54,273 nt of DNA from Patulibacter medicamentivorans (GCF_000240225.1 NZ_AGUD01000227.1:1-54273); one strand, 5' to 3'; positions 1-8,468 are shown, counted from the stretch's first letter. The notes: generated by a model not told the origin, from the sequence alone. Translations and numbers: made by a program.

Positions 1-102
1 GGCGCGACCGCGGGCGCGGGCCTCCTCGGCCACCCGCAGCCGCAGCTCCGCCGCCCGCGCCAGCGGGCCGGTGTCCGCCGCCGGCTGCTGCTCGGCGTCC
101 AT
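1..102 (-). CDS. Partial hypothetical protein (N-terminal 34 residues only)
   Basis: An open frame starts with ATG at 102 and runs off the left edge of the window. The visible peptide begins MDAEQQPAADTGPLARAAEL and becomes Arg/Ala/Glu-rich, as in a short amphipathic helix. Its start lies 10 nt after the stop of the small membrane protein at 113-316, so the two are probably co-transcribed. No family can be named from 34 residues. The call rests on the uninterrupted frame, the start codon and the tight spacing. Confidence 0.5.
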   Translation of the reverse strand, partial: MDAEQQPAADTGPLARAAELRLRVAEEARARGRA

Positions 103-112
103 GGCGGCCCCG

Positions 113-316
113 TCAGGCACCCGGCCCCGGGCTCCCGAGGCGGTCGCGCGAGCGGATCGCCCAGGCGGTGCCGCCGACGGCGGCGGCACCGAGCAGCACG
201 ATCGCGCCCTTGCGCGCCTTGCGCTTCAGCCCCAGCCGCCGGACCACGTACCAGCGAGCGGCCCGCCAGGTGACCCAGCCCAGCAGCGTGTAGAAGCTCC
301 GCTCCGGTCCGCGCAT
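113..316 (-). CDS. Small membrane protein, unknown function
   Basis: A 67-residue protein. A basic N-terminal half (residues 1-35, including VTWRAARWYVVRRLGLKRKA) is followed by one hydrophobic segment, IVLLGAAAVGGTAWAI (about 39-54), and a short charged tail. This looks like a single-pass inner-membrane protein with a positive-inside N-terminus. It lies 19 nt downstream of argG on the same strand but has its own TAGGGT hexamer at 324-329, 7 nt before the ATG. No family was recognised. Confidence 0.55.
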   Translation of the reverse strand: MRGPERSFYTLLGWVTWRAARWYVVRRLGLKRKARKGAIVLLGAAAVGGTAWAIRSRDRLGSPGPGA

Positions 317-335
317 CGACCGAACCCTAGACCAG

Positions 336-1679
336 CTACGCCCCGGTGCCGGTATCGAACTTGCCGTTGGCCAGGCGCCACGCCAACCGCGACTGCAGCG
401 ACCAGAGTTCGATGAAGCCGGGCGAGGCGTCCTGGGCGAAGAGGCCGCCGGACTCCGAGAAGGTGGCCAGCTGGGCGTCGTAGACCGCGTTCGGCGACTC
501 GCGGGTCACGACCCGGGCCGAGCCCTTGTAGAGCTTCATCCCGATCGTGCCGGTCACCCGCAGGTTGACGTGCTCGATGTAGGCCTGGATGTCGGTCCGC
601 AGCGGCTCCCACCAGAGGCCGGCGTAGACCAGGTAGGCCCACTTCTGGTCCAGCCCGGGCTTGAACTGGTTCTGGTGGATCGTGCCGACGAGCCGCTCGA
701 GCTCCTTGTGCGCGGGCAGGATCACGGCCGCGGCCGGCACCTCGTAGATGTCGCGGACCTTGAGCCCGACGATCCGGTCCTCGATGTGGTCGAGGATCCC
801 GACGCCGTGCTTGCAGCCCAGGCGGGCGGCCTCCTCGAGCAGCGGCACGATCTCCATCCGCTGCCCGTTGAGCGCGACCGGCACGCCGGCCTCGAAGGTC
901 ACGGTGACGATCTCGGGCTCGTCCGGCGCCTCCTCCGGCCGGGTCACCAGCTGGAAGACGTCGTCCTCGGGCGCGTGACCGAGGTCCTCGATCCAGCGGC
1001 CCTCGGACGAGCGGCCCCAGAGGTTGTCGTCGATCGAGTACGGCGCGGGCTGGCCCTCGGGCGCGTTCTTGACCGGGATGCCGTGCTCGCGGGCGTAGGC
1101 GATCTCCTCGTCGCGGCCCATCGCCCACGAGCGGACCGGCGCGATCACCTTCAGCTCCGGCGCCAGGGTCGCGATCGTGGCCTCGATCCGGACCTGGTCG
1201 TTGCCCTTGCCGGTGCAGCCGTGGGCGATCGTGTCGCAGCCGTGACGGCGGGCGTACTCGCAGGCCAACTTGGCGATCAGCGGGCGCCCGAGCGAGGTGA
1301 ACGCCGGGTAGCCGTCGCCGTAGTTGACGTTGGCCTTGATCGCGGGGATCAGGTACTCATCGGCGAACTCCTGGCGGGCGTCGTGGACGATCGCCTCGAC
1401 CGCGCCGAGGGTGCGGGCCTTGCCGGTGACCTCGTCGTAGTCCTCGCCGGGCTGGCCCAGCTCGACCGTCAGCGCGACGACCTGGGCCTGGTACTCGTCC
1501 TGGATCCACTTGAGCATCACGCTCGTGTCGAGCCCGCCGGAGTACAGCAGCAGGACCTTGCGAACCTCGTCCTTGTCGGCGAGGTAGGAGGCGACCCGGG
1601 TCCGCCCCGGGTCCGCCACGCGTCGCACCTCGGTGTGGTCGGCTGAGGGGTCGGTTGCGGGGGTCAGCGGCTCGGACAT
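336..1679 (-). CDS. argG: Argininosuccinate synthase
   Basis: Joins citrulline and aspartate using ATP to form argininosuccinate, the penultimate step of arginine synthesis. The ATP-pyrophosphatase loop LLLYSGGLDTSVMLKW sits near residues 43-58, and the family segments GCTGKGNDQVR and SIDDNLWGRSSEGRWIED are clear. At 447 residues it is longer than the usual ~400 because about 40 residues precede the catalytic loop (SLADK-type linker included). The ATG at 1679 is preceded by TACGCT at 1689-1694, a gap of 9 nt, which supports this start and suggests a leaderless mRNA. It is separated from the other arg genes by about 3.8 kb of unrelated DNA. Confidence 0.95.
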   Translation of the reverse strand: MSEPLTPATDPSADHTEVRRVADPGRTRVASYLADKDEVRKVLLLYSGGLDTSVMLKWIQDEYQAQVVALTVELGQPGEDYDEVTGKARTLGAVEAIVHDARQEFADEYLIPAIKANVNYGDGYPAFTSLGRPLIAKLACEYARRHGCDTIAHGCTGKGNDQVRIEATIATLAPELKVIAPVRSWAMGRDEEIAYAREHGIPVKNAPEGQPAPYSIDDNLWGRSSEGRWIEDLGHAPEDDVFQLVTRPEEAPDEPEIVTVTFEAGVPVALNGQRMEIVPLLEEAARLGCKHGVGILDHIEDRIVGLKVRDIYEVPAAAVILPAHKELERLVGTIHQNQFKPGLDQKWAYLVYAGLWWEPLRTDIQAYIEHVNLRVTGTIGMKLYKGSARVVTRESPNAVYDAQLATFSESGGLFAQDASPGFIELWSLQSRLAWRLANGKFDTGTGA

Positions 1680-1736
1680 GCGGGCTGGAGCGTAGCGTCG
1701 CGAAGCCCGTTCCTGCCGTGCGATCGGGCGCGGGCG

Positions 1737-3080
1737 TCAGTCGTCGTCGGGCGCGGGTTCGACCCCGGCCGGACCGAGCACCCGGATCATCCGGATCCGA
1801 CCCTCCGCGACCTCCTCGACCTCGACCCGGCGACCGAACAGCTCCAGCTCCTCGCCGGGGCTCGGGAGCCGGCCGATCGTCTCCAGCAGATGGCCGCCGA
1901 CGGTCGCCTCGTGGATGTCGCTCTCGTCGATCACGATCTCGAGCCGGTCGAGCAGCTCGTTGACGCCGGCCTCGCCGTCGACCAGCAGGCCGTCGGAGTC
2001 GATCCGGATCAGCCGCTCGGCGTCGCGGTCGAACTCGTCCTCGATCTCGCCGACGAGCTCCTCGATCACGTCCTCGACGGTCACGATCCCGACCGCGGTG
2101 CCGTGCTCGTCGATCACGATCGCCAGGTGCTGGCGGGCGCGGCGCATCTCGCGCAGCGCCGACCCGACGAAGGCCGCGTCGCCGACCCGCACGACCGGGC
2201 GCGCCAGGTCGACCAGCGACGGGCGGCGGTCCTCCAGCAGCGCGGCCAGCAGGTCCTTCGCGTGGACGACCCCGTGCGCGCCGTCGAGGCCCGCGTCCTC
2301 GGGGCAGAGCGGCATCCGGGTGACGCCGGTCTCGACCGCCAGGTGGGCGGCCTCCTCCAGGGACTCGTCGTCGTGGACGAGCACGGCTTTTCGCCGCGGG
2401 ACCATGACCTCGCGCACGCGCCGGTCGTCGTACTCGAAGACGTTCTCGGTCAGGCGCCGCTCGGCGGGGTTGATCTCGCCGCCCTCGTTCGCCTCGCGGA
2501 TGATCTGCAGCAGCTCGCGCTGGGTGTGCGGCGACGACCCGGCCTCGCTCGCGGGCGGGATCCCGAACGGCTTCAGCAGCAGGTTGCCGAGCCCGTTGAA
2601 GAGCTGGACCACCGGCCGGGTCAGCAGGTAGAAGGCCCGCAGCAGCGGCATCAGCGCCAGCACGACCGGCCCGGTGCGGGCGATCGCGGCGCTCTTCGGC
2701 GCCAGCTCGCCGGCGACTACGTGCAGCAGGGTGATGATCGAGAAGGCCAGCACGCTGGCGAGCGCGACCGAGCCGATCTTCGCCCCGTCGCCGAGGATCG
2801 GGTGCAGCAGCTCGTCGAAGGCCGGCTCGCCGAAGGCGCCGAGGCCGAGCGAGGCGAGCGTGATCCCCAGCTGGCAGGCGGCCAGGTAGGCGTCGATGTG
2901 ATCGACCGCGTGGCGCACCGACTTGGCGCCCGGCCGGCGGGCCGTGACCCAGTCCTCGATCTGGCTGTCGCGGACGCGGGCGAGCGAGAACTCGCTGGCG
3001 ACGAAGAAGCCGTTGGCGAGGACCAAGAGCCCGGCGACCACCAGCTCGACGGCGACCGTGCCCCCTGAAGCGAGAACCAT
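1737..3080 (-). CDS. CNNM/CorC (hemolysin C-like) membrane protein
   Basis: A 447-residue protein of the HlyC/CorC/CNNM family, thought to act in magnesium or other cation efflux. The N-terminal DUF21 part (about residues 1-190) has several hydrophobic segments and the family-like start LLVLANGFFVASEFSLAR. A CBS-domain pair follows (about 200-330, including EVMVPRR and IVIDEHGTAVGIVTVEDVIEELVGEI), then a CorC_HlyC C-terminal domain (about 350-430). I chose the ATG at 3080 because it begins just before the first hydrophobic helix and has TACCGT at 3091-3096, 10 nt upstream. An open frame continues upstream to 3335, but that part is low-complexity and overlaps the divergent esterase gene. Confidence 0.9.
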   Translation of the reverse strand: MVLASGGTVAVELVVAGLLVLANGFFVASEFSLARVRDSQIEDWVTARRPGAKSVRHAVDHIDAYLAACQLGITLASLGLGAFGEPAFDELLHPILGDGAKIGSVALASVLAFSIITLLHVVAGELAPKSAAIARTGPVVLALMPLLRAFYLLTRPVVQLFNGLGNLLLKPFGIPPASEAGSSPHTQRELLQIIREANEGGEINPAERRLTENVFEYDDRRVREVMVPRRKAVLVHDDESLEEAAHLAVETGVTRMPLCPEDAGLDGAHGVVHAKDLLAALLEDRRPSLVDLARPVVRVGDAAFVGSALREMRRARQHLAIVIDEHGTAVGIVTVEDVIEELVGEIEDEFDRDAERLIRIDSDGLLVDGEAGVNELLDRLEIVIDESDIHEATVGGHLLETIGRLPSPGEELELFGRRVEVEEVAEGRIRMIRVLGPAGVEPAPDDD

Positions 3081-3159
3081 GTGCGCCCGAACGGTATCGC
3101 GCCCGCAGGCGGTGGTGCCGGCGGCCCTCGCGAGCGCCGGAACCGCGATGATGTCGCCG

Positions 3160-4053
3160 ATGCGTGACGGTGGCACCGTGTCGCCCCGCGCCCGCGCCCT
3201 GCGTCGGGCCGTCCTGCTGCTGGCGGTGGCGCTCGTCCTGGGGACGCTGGTGGCGGTGGTCGCCCGCAACGGCGAGGGCTCGTCGCTGCCGCCGGTCGAC
3301 GTGCCCGAGACGGCGACCAAGGGCACCGCGGTCACCCGCTACGAGCTGCGCAGCCGGGCCGCCGAGCGGCGGCTGGTGCAGACCGTCGTCGTCCCGCCCG
3401 GCGACACCCGCGGCCGCCCGCTGCTGGTGCTGCTGCACGGCAAGGCCCAGGACCCGGCAACGCTGGCGGGCGATCCGCTGCGGGCCGCGCTGGCGCGGCT
3501 GGGCGACCGCGCGCCGGTGGTGCTGCTGCCGGCCGACGACGGCGGCTCCTACTGGCACGACCGCCAGACCGGGCGCTGGAGCGCGTACGTGCTGGGCGAG
3601 GCGATCCCGACGGCGATCCGCCGGCTCGGGGTCGACGGGCGCCGGGTCGCGATCGGCGGGATCTCGATGGGCGGCTCGGGCGCCTACGCGCTGGCCCAGG
3701 AGGCTCCCGGGCGGTTCTGCGCCGTCGGCGGGCACTCGGCGGCGCTCTGGCTGTCGGCGTCGGCGTCGGCTCCGGGGGCGTTCGACGACCGTGCCGACTT
3801 CCGCCGCCACGACCCGGTCGCGCCGGTGCGGGCCGGCCGGGTCCGCTATCGCGTGCCGCTGTGGCTGGACGCGGGTGCCCAGGATCCGTTCCGCGGGGCC
3901 CAGCGGACGTTCGCGGCCGCGCTCCGCCGCAACGGCGAGCAGGTGACCGTCCGCTCGTGGCAGGGCGGCCACGAGCAGCGGTACTGGGACCGGCACCTGG
4001 CCGCCTACCTGCGGTTCTACGCGGACGCGCTGGCGCGCTGCCATCGCAGGTAG
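3160..4053 (+). CDS. Membrane-anchored or secreted alpha/beta-hydrolase (esterase-like)
   Basis: A 297-residue alpha/beta-hydrolase. A basic stretch is followed by a hydrophobic segment (RRAVLLLAVALVLGTLVAVVA, about residues 14-34), a signal peptide or anchor that places the enzyme outside the membrane. The oxyanion region is LLVLLHGKAQDP, the nucleophile elbow is GISMGGSGAYAL, the acid is probably the Asp in WLDAGAQDPF, and the His is in QGGHEQRYWDRH. It resembles PHB-depolymerase/esterase-D type hydrolases; the substrate is unknown. In-frame ATGs also occur at 3148 and 3151. It is divergent from the CorC-like gene. Confidence 0.78.
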   Translation: MRDGGTVSPRARALRRAVLLLAVALVLGTLVAVVARNGEGSSLPPVDVPETATKGTAVTRYELRSRAAERRLVQTVVVPPGDTRGRPLLVLLHGKAQDPATLAGDPLRAALARLGDRAPVVLLPADDGGSYWHDRQTGRWSAYVLGEAIPTAIRRLGVDGRRVAIGGISMGGSGAYALAQEAPGRFCAVGGHSAALWLSASASAPGAFDDRADFRRHDPVAPVRAGRVRYRVPLWLDAGAQDPFRGAQRTFAAALRRNGEQVTVRSWQGGHEQRYWDRHLAAYLRFYADALARCHRR

Positions 4054-4098
4054 CGGCGGGTCCCGGCCCGCGCCCGTCGCCGGGCGCGGGCGGGTGGA

Positions 4099-4725
4099 TC
4101 AGCCCTGCAGGCCGCCCGGGATCGGCGCGGTCGGCACCGCCGGCCCGTCGGCCTCGTTGTCGAACGACGGGAACTTCTCGGTCAGCAGCGAGCCGTAGAC
4201 GCCCGCGCGGGCCGTGTAGCCGAGGCAGAAGACCTGCGCGCTCTGCAGCCCCTCCGGCTGCTTGCCCGTCACGATGATCACGAGCCAGGACAGGAAGGCG
4301 ATCACCATCGCGGCGATCCCCAGCAGGTACATCACGATGTAGACCGGGATGAAGAGGATCGCGCGGAAGAAGGCCAACAGGCGGCTGTACTGCTCCTTCG
4401 GCGGTCCGATCGCCAGCTGGATCGGATACTCCGGGTCCTCGCTGCCGTTGAACGGCGGGTAGACGTCGGTCAGCAGGTACAGGTAGCCGTTGACCCGGGC
4501 GACGTAGCGCTGCAGGCCCGCGACGAAGCCGTAGATGCCGGCCGGGTACTTGGCCGTGATCACGACCGCGAACCAGGCCGCGATCACGGCGAAGAGGCCA
4601 GCGATCGCGTAGAAGAACAGCACGAAGAAGTGCGGAATCGCCATGAAGTAGCGGAAGAACGTCGTCAGGCGACTGCGTTTCGCCTCGTACGCGACGGCGT
4701 AGCTGACGGTGTCTGGAGGTGTCAC
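4099..4725 (-). CDS. DUF4389 family membrane protein
   Basis: A 208-residue protein with two hydrophobic blocks: about 25-65 (PHFFVLFFYAIAGLFAVIAA) and about 125-165 (ILFIPVYIVMYLLGIAAMVI). Between them is the family-type segment GFVAGLQRYVARVNGYLYLL. This arrangement, with paired aromatic-rich helices around a repeated Arg-rich loop, matches DUF4389 proteins, whose role is unknown. I chose the GTG at 4725 because GGGAG lies 7 nt upstream; an ATG at 4812 is in frame but has no such site. It is convergent with the esterase gene and divergent from the HEPN-like gene. Confidence 0.75.
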   Translation of the reverse strand: MTPPDTVSYAVAYEAKRSRLTTFFRYFMAIPHFFVLFFYAIAGLFAVIAAWFAVVITAKYPAGIYGFVAGLQRYVARVNGYLYLLTDVYPPFNGSEDPEYPIQLAIGPPKEQYSRLLAFFRAILFIPVYIVMYLLGIAAMVIAFLSWLVIIVTGKQPEGLQSAQVFCLGYTARAGVYGSLLTEKFPSFDNEADGPAVPTAPIPGGLQG

Positions 4726-4837
4726 AGGAAGGCTCCCATCGTGGTGCGTGGACGCGAGAGGTCTATTGGTCCCGGCGCCGTCGCGCAACCCCAGTTCTCC
4801 GACCTGCCACACGGCGCCGCCCGCTAGCGTCCCCGCC

Positions 4838-5473
4838 GTGGAGCCGGTCCCGATCCAGCAGGCCCGCGAGCGCTACGCGCAGCTGATGACCGGTCCCCGT
4901 GGGCTGCTGGAGCTGGCGGACGACGAGGATCCCCGGGCGCAGCTCATCCCGGCGTCGGCGCTGGTCTTCGCGCTTGGCGCCTGGGAGTCCACCTGCGAGG
5001 AGCTGCTGCGGGCCGCCGCGGTCGCCGTGATCGGCGCGGCCCGCCGCCCCGAGGACCTGCCGAAGGCGATCCGCGAGACGCTGGTCGAGGTCGTCGGCGA
5101 GCCGGGCGAGCCGTGGGAGCACGTGCTGCGGCGGCTCGGCGGCGGGTGGCACAAGGCCGCGATCCGGCACATGGGCCGATCGCTCGAGGGGCGCTTCCGG
5201 CACTGGAACACCCCCAGCGCCGACGGCGTCGACCGGCTGGCGCAGCAGGTCGCCGGGATGGCGCCGATCTCGCCCCGCTGGCCGGACGTCGACGGCCACC
5301 CCGGCGCCGACGTGCTGGCCGACGCGATCGCGCGCCGCGGCCGCGCCGTCCACCTGGCCCGCAACGACCTCGGGATCGACGACGTCGCCACCGTGCTGGA
5401 CCTGCTGGACGGGATCGTCGACGTCACCGCGCGGACCGTCGGCCGCCGGATCCAGCACCTGCCGCCGGTCTGA
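4838..5473 (+). CDS. HEPN-like protein, possible RNase
   Basis: A 211-residue mostly helical soluble protein. The segment ALVFALGAWESTCEELLRAA is followed about 100 residues later by IARRGRAVHLARNDLGIDD. That order, an Ala/Glu-rich helix and then an Arg..His motif, recalls the stand-alone RiboL-PSP-HEPN family found with defence and stress genes. The exact R-x4-6-H spacing is not textbook, so this is a suggestion only. The GTG start at 4838 is supported by TAGCGT at 4825-4830, 7 nt upstream. It is convergent with argD and divergent from the DUF4389 gene. No partner gene is adjacent. Confidence 0.6.
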   Translation: MEPVPIQQARERYAQLMTGPRGLLELADDEDPRAQLIPASALVFALGAWESTCEELLRAAAVAVIGAARRPEDLPKAIRETLVEVVGEPGEPWEHVLRRLGGGWHKAAIRHMGRSLEGRFRHWNTPSADGVDRLAQQVAGMAPISPRWPDVDGHPGADVLADAIARRGRAVHLARNDLGIDDVATVLDLLDGIVDVTARTVGRRIQHLPPV

Positions 5474-5543
5474 GCGCGCGATCGCGCGGGACCGGTGCCC
5501 GTTCGACGGCACGTGGCGCCGGCCGCGCGCCGGTGGCGGCGCG

Positions 5544-6737
5544 CTAGCGCGCCGCGAGCCCGGCGCCGATCCGCGCGACGCCCTCGTCGATCTGCTCGTC
5601 GCGGATCGTCAGCGGCGGCAGCAGCCGCAGGGCGGTCGGGCTCGGGGCGTTGACCCAGACGTCGTGGTCCGTGATCAGGCGGACCGCCAGCTCGGCGGTC
5701 GAGCCGTGGCGGGCGACCGCGTCGGCGTCCAGCTCGACGGCCAGCATCAGCCCGCGGCCGCGCACGTCGGCGACGCCCGGCAGCGCCCGCAGGCCGGCCG
5801 CGAACCGCTCACCGGCCTCGCCGACCCGGGCCAGGAAGCCCTCGCCGGTGACGACGTCGAGGACCGCGTGGGCCGCCGCCGCGGCCACCGGCCCGCCGGC
5901 GAAGGTCGAGCCGTGGTCGCCCGGCCGGAAGGTGTCGTACAGGTGCGGTCCGGTGATCAGCGCGCCGATCGGCAGGCCGTTGGCCAGCGCCTTGGCGACG
6001 GTGATCGCGTCGGGCACGATCCCGGACGCCTCGTAGCTCCAGAGCGTGCCGCTGCGGCCGACGCCGGTCTGGATCTCGTCGACGATCAGCAGCGCGCCGT
6101 GGGCGTCGCAGGCCTCGCGGGCGGCGGCCAGCACGTCGTGGCCGATCGGCAGCACGCCGCTCTCGCCCTGGATCGTCTCCAGCAGCACGGCGGCCGTCCC
6201 GTCGTCGACGGCGCCGGCAACCGCCTCGGCGGTCGCCGGAACGGCCCGGAAGCCGGCCACCAGCGGCGCGAACGGCTCCTGCTTGGCCTCCTGCGGGGTC
6301 GCCGAGAGCGCGCCGTAGGTGCGGCCGTGGAACCCGCGGTGGAGGCTGATGACCTCTCCCCCGCGCTTGTGGCGGCGGGCGAGCTTGATCGCCGCCTCGT
6401 TCGCCTCGGCCCCCGAGTTGGTGAAGAAGACGCCGCCGCCGAGCGAGCTGCGCGAGAGCCGCCGGGCGAGCGTCACCGGCCCCTCGAGGTGCATCAGGTT
6501 GCTCGTGTGGAGCAGGCGGCCGGCCTGCTCGACGATCGCCATCGTGACCGCCGGGTGGGCGTGGCCGAGCGACGTGACGCCGAGCCCGCAGAGCAGGTCC
6601 AGCACGCGGCGGCCGTCGGCGGTGTGCAGCCAGACGTCGGCGCCGGACGTGACGGCCACGGGCATCCGGGCGTAGGTCGGCAGGACGTGGTCGCGCTCGA
6701 TCGCCTCGAGCTGCTCCAGGGTCAGTGGATCGGTCAT
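5544..6737 (-). CDS. argD: Acetylornithine aminotransferase
   Basis: A PLP enzyme converting N-acetylglutamate semialdehyde to N-acetylornithine (arginine synthesis). At 397 residues it has normal length. Class III aminotransferase marks are present: NSGAEANEAAIKLARR, the PLP-ring Asp in LIVDEIQTGVGRSG, and the Schiff-base Lys in ITVAKALANGLPIGAL. The start ATG at 6737 has GAGGACC about 10 nt upstream. It lies 34 nt after the argB stop and is probably in the same transcript. It is convergent with the HEPN-like gene. Confidence 0.93.
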   Translation of the reverse strand: MTDPLTLEQLEAIERDHVLPTYARMPVAVTSGADVWLHTADGRRVLDLLCGLGVTSLGHAHPAVTMAIVEQAGRLLHTSNLMHLEGPVTLARRLSRSSLGGGVFFTNSGAEANEAAIKLARRHKRGGEVISLHRGFHGRTYGALSATPQEAKQEPFAPLVAGFRAVPATAEAVAGAVDDGTAAVLLETIQGESGVLPIGHDVLAAAREACDAHGALLIVDEIQTGVGRSGTLWSYEASGIVPDAITVAKALANGLPIGALITGPHLYDTFRPGDHGSTFAGGPVAAAAAHAVLDVVTGEGFLARVGEAGERFAAGLRALPGVADVRGRGLMLAVELDADAVARHGSTAELAVRLITDHDVWVNAPSPTALRLLPPLTIRDEQIDEGVARIGAGLAAR

Positions 6738-6771
6738 GCGGGGAGGTCCTCGGGTGGGCGGACGGTGGCGC

Positions 6772-7668
6772 TCAGCGCGCGGGCCGGATCTGGGTGCCGC
6801 AGCCGTCGTCGGTGAACAGCTCCAGCAGCACCGAGTGCGGCTTGCGCCCGTCGACGATCGAGGCCGCGCCGACGCCGCTGTGGACCGCGTCGACGCAGGC
6901 CTGCAGCTTCGGCCGCATCCCGCCGGAGATGCCGTCGAGCGCCTGCTCGACCTCGTCGGTCCCGGCCTGCACGATCAGGCTGTCGGGATCCGCCGGGTCG
7001 CGCAGCCAGCCCGCGACGTCGGTCAGGAAGATCAGGCGGGTGGCGCCGGTCGCACGGGCGACGGCGGCCGCGGCCTCGTCGGCGTTGACGTTGTGCGAGC
7101 GACCCGCCTCGTCGGAGCCGACCGACGCGATCACGGGCACGAAGTCCTCGGCGACGTGATCGATGACGCCGGTGTCGACGCGGGTGACGCGGCCGACGAA
7201 GCCGACGTCCTCGCCCCCGGGGCCGGTCGTCGTCTCGACGCGGAAGAGGTTGCCGTCGTCGCCGGAGAGCCCGACGGCCGGCTGCCCGTGGCGCCCGATC
7301 CGGACCACGATGTCCTTGTTGACCTTGCCGATGAGGACCATCTTGGCCACCTCGACGGTCTGCTCGTCCGAGACCCGCAGGCCGCCGCGGAACTCGACCG
7401 GCAGGTTCAGGCGCTCCATGTACTCGGTGATCGCGGGGCCGCCGCCGTGGACGACGACGACGTTGACCCCGACGTACTTCAGCAGCGCGATGTCGCGGGC
7501 GAACTCCTCGCGCAGCTCGGGGTCGGTCATCGCCGCGCCGCCGTACTTGATGACGATCGTCCGCTCGCGGAACTGGCGGATGTAGGGCAGCGCCTCCAGC
7601 AGGGTCCCGACGTCGCGAACGCCGAGGCCGGACGGGGTCGCTGACGGCTCGGCTGCGGGTTCGGGCAT
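6772..7668 (-). CDS. argB: Acetylglutamate kinase
   Basis: Phosphorylates N-acetylglutamate, the second and often feedback-controlled step of arginine synthesis. The 298-residue protein has the amino-acid-kinase motifs IVIKYGGAAM (about 37-46), VVVVHGGGPAITEYM, and IGKVNKDIV / VGLSGDDGN for substrate and nucleotide binding. About 30 residues rich in Ala, Pro and Ser precede the core. The start ATG at 7668 is supported by TAGCCT at 7677-7682, 8 nt upstream, which also suggests its own leaderless promoter now that a toxin-antitoxin pair separates it from argJ. argD follows 34 nt downstream. Confidence 0.94.
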   Translation of the reverse strand: MPEPAAEPSATPSGLGVRDVGTLLEALPYIRQFRERTIVIKYGGAAMTDPELREEFARDIALLKYVGVNVVVVHGGGPAITEYMERLNLPVEFRGGLRVSDEQTVEVAKMVLIGKVNKDIVVRIGRHGQPAVGLSGDDGNLFRVETTTGPGGEDVGFVGRVTRVDTGVIDHVAEDFVPVIASVGSDEAGRSHNVNADEAAAAVARATGATRLIFLTDVAGWLRDPADPDSLIVQAGTDEVEQALDGISGGMRPKLQACVDAVHSGVGAASIVDGRKPHSVLLELFTDDGCGTQIRPAR

Positions 7669-7792
7669 CGGCGCAGAGGCTATCGCCGCGGTCGCCGTCG
7701 GCGGAGCGTCGCCGGTCGCGGGCACGAGCCGGGTTCGAGCCCCCGGGGTGCCAGTCGGAGTCGACCCACCGCGCAGGAGGGCGCCAGGTTGC

Positions 7793-7821
7793 TTGCGGTG
7801 GCGCCATTTCGGCGCTACGTT
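7793..7821 (+). promoter_or_regulatory. Leaderless promoter of the vapBC-type operon
   Basis: TTGCGG (7793-7798), a 17-nt spacer, then TACGTT (7816-7821), only 6 nt before the GTG start at 7828. The spacing is ideal for a housekeeping sigma factor and predicts a transcript starting at or next to the first codon. Confidence 0.55.
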
Positions 7822-7827
7822 CGCCGG

Positions 7828-8058
7828 GTGAGCACCGTCCAGGTCAAGAACGTCCCGGAGGACGTCCACCGGATCCTGCGCCAGCGGGCAGCCGGCGAGG
7901 GCCGCTCGCTGCAGGAGTACCTGCTGCTGCGGCTGATCGAGGAGGCCCGACTGCCGACGCTCGAGGAGGTCCTGCGGGACGCCGGCGGGCGGGCCGGCGG
8001 GCGGCTGTCCCTGAGCGACGCGGTCGCGGCGGTCCGTGACGAGCGCGACGGCCCTTGA
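7828..8058 (+). CDS. VapB/FitA-like ribbon-helix-helix antitoxin
   Basis: A 76-residue protein. The N-terminal part (STVQVKNVPEDVHRILRQRA, residues 2-21) matches the ribbon-helix-helix DNA-binding domain of FitA/VapB antitoxins, with GRSLQEYLLLRLIEEA as the second helix. The acidic C-terminal half would wrap the toxin. It probably represses its own promoter, where the -10 is 6 nt before the start. Its stop overlaps the toxin start by 3 nt (TTGA). Size, order and coupling are typical of type II modules. Confidence 0.8.
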   Translation: MSTVQVKNVPEDVHRILRQRAAGEGRSLQEYLLLRLIEEARLPTLEEVLRDAGGRAGGRLSLSDAVAAVRDERDGP

Positions 8059-8456
8059 TCGTCGTCGACGCATCGGTGCTGGCGGTCGCGCTGGCCGACG
8101 ACGGCGAGGACGGCGACCTGACGCGGGCGGAGCTGGCGACGGCGCGGCGGCTGAGCGCGCCTCAGGTCGTTGACCTCGAGGTCACGTCGGTCTGGCGCCG
8201 CGCCGCCCGGTCGGGCCGGCTGGAGCCGCGACGGGCCGCCCTCGCCTTCGCGGACCTGGAGCGACTGCCGCTGCGCCGGGTCGCGCATTCGCCGCTGCTG
8301 CCGCGGATCTGGGAGCTGCGCGACACCGTGACGGCCTACGACGCCGCCTACGTCGCGCTGGCCGAGCTGCTCGCCGCTCCGCTGCTGACGGCGGACGCCC
8401 GGCTGGCCGGCGCGCCCGGCCCGCGCTGCGACTTCCGGCTCGTCGGCGGGGCCTGA
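8055..8456 (+). CDS. vapC: VapC-type PIN-domain toxin ribonuclease
   Basis: A 133-residue PIN-domain nuclease, expected to cleave tRNA or other RNA when free of its antitoxin. Acidic active-site residues are visible: Asp5 (IVVDASVLA), Glu in VVDLEVTSVWRR (about 39), Asp in TAYDAAYVALAELL (about 96) and Asp in LLTADARLAG (about 114). The start is TTG at 8055, embedded in TTGA with the antitoxin stop, so translation is tightly coupled. The operon lies on the opposite strand to the arg genes and splits argJ from argB, which suggests insertion. Confidence 0.85.
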   Translation: MIVVDASVLAVALADDGEDGDLTRAELATARRLSAPQVVDLEVTSVWRRAARSGRLEPRRAALAFADLERLPLRRVAHSPLLPRIWELRDTVTAYDAAYVALAELLAAPLLTADARLAGAPGPRCDFRLVGGA

Positions 8457-8468
8457 GCGGCCGCTCCA

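Noticed and set aside
71..415. Plus-strand frame of 114 codons at the left edge
   Set aside because: It runs opposite the partial gene, the small membrane protein and the end of argG; its product is Pro/Arg-rich with no recognisable fold.
570..1646. Long plus-strand reading frame opposite argG, and many similar frames opposite argD, pheT, infC, the RND gene, the mce genes and thrS
   Set aside because: In DNA this GC-rich the antisense frames stay open by codon bias. Their products are low-complexity (Asp/Val/Leu/Arg/Gly repeats), match no family and overlap genes with clear motifs.
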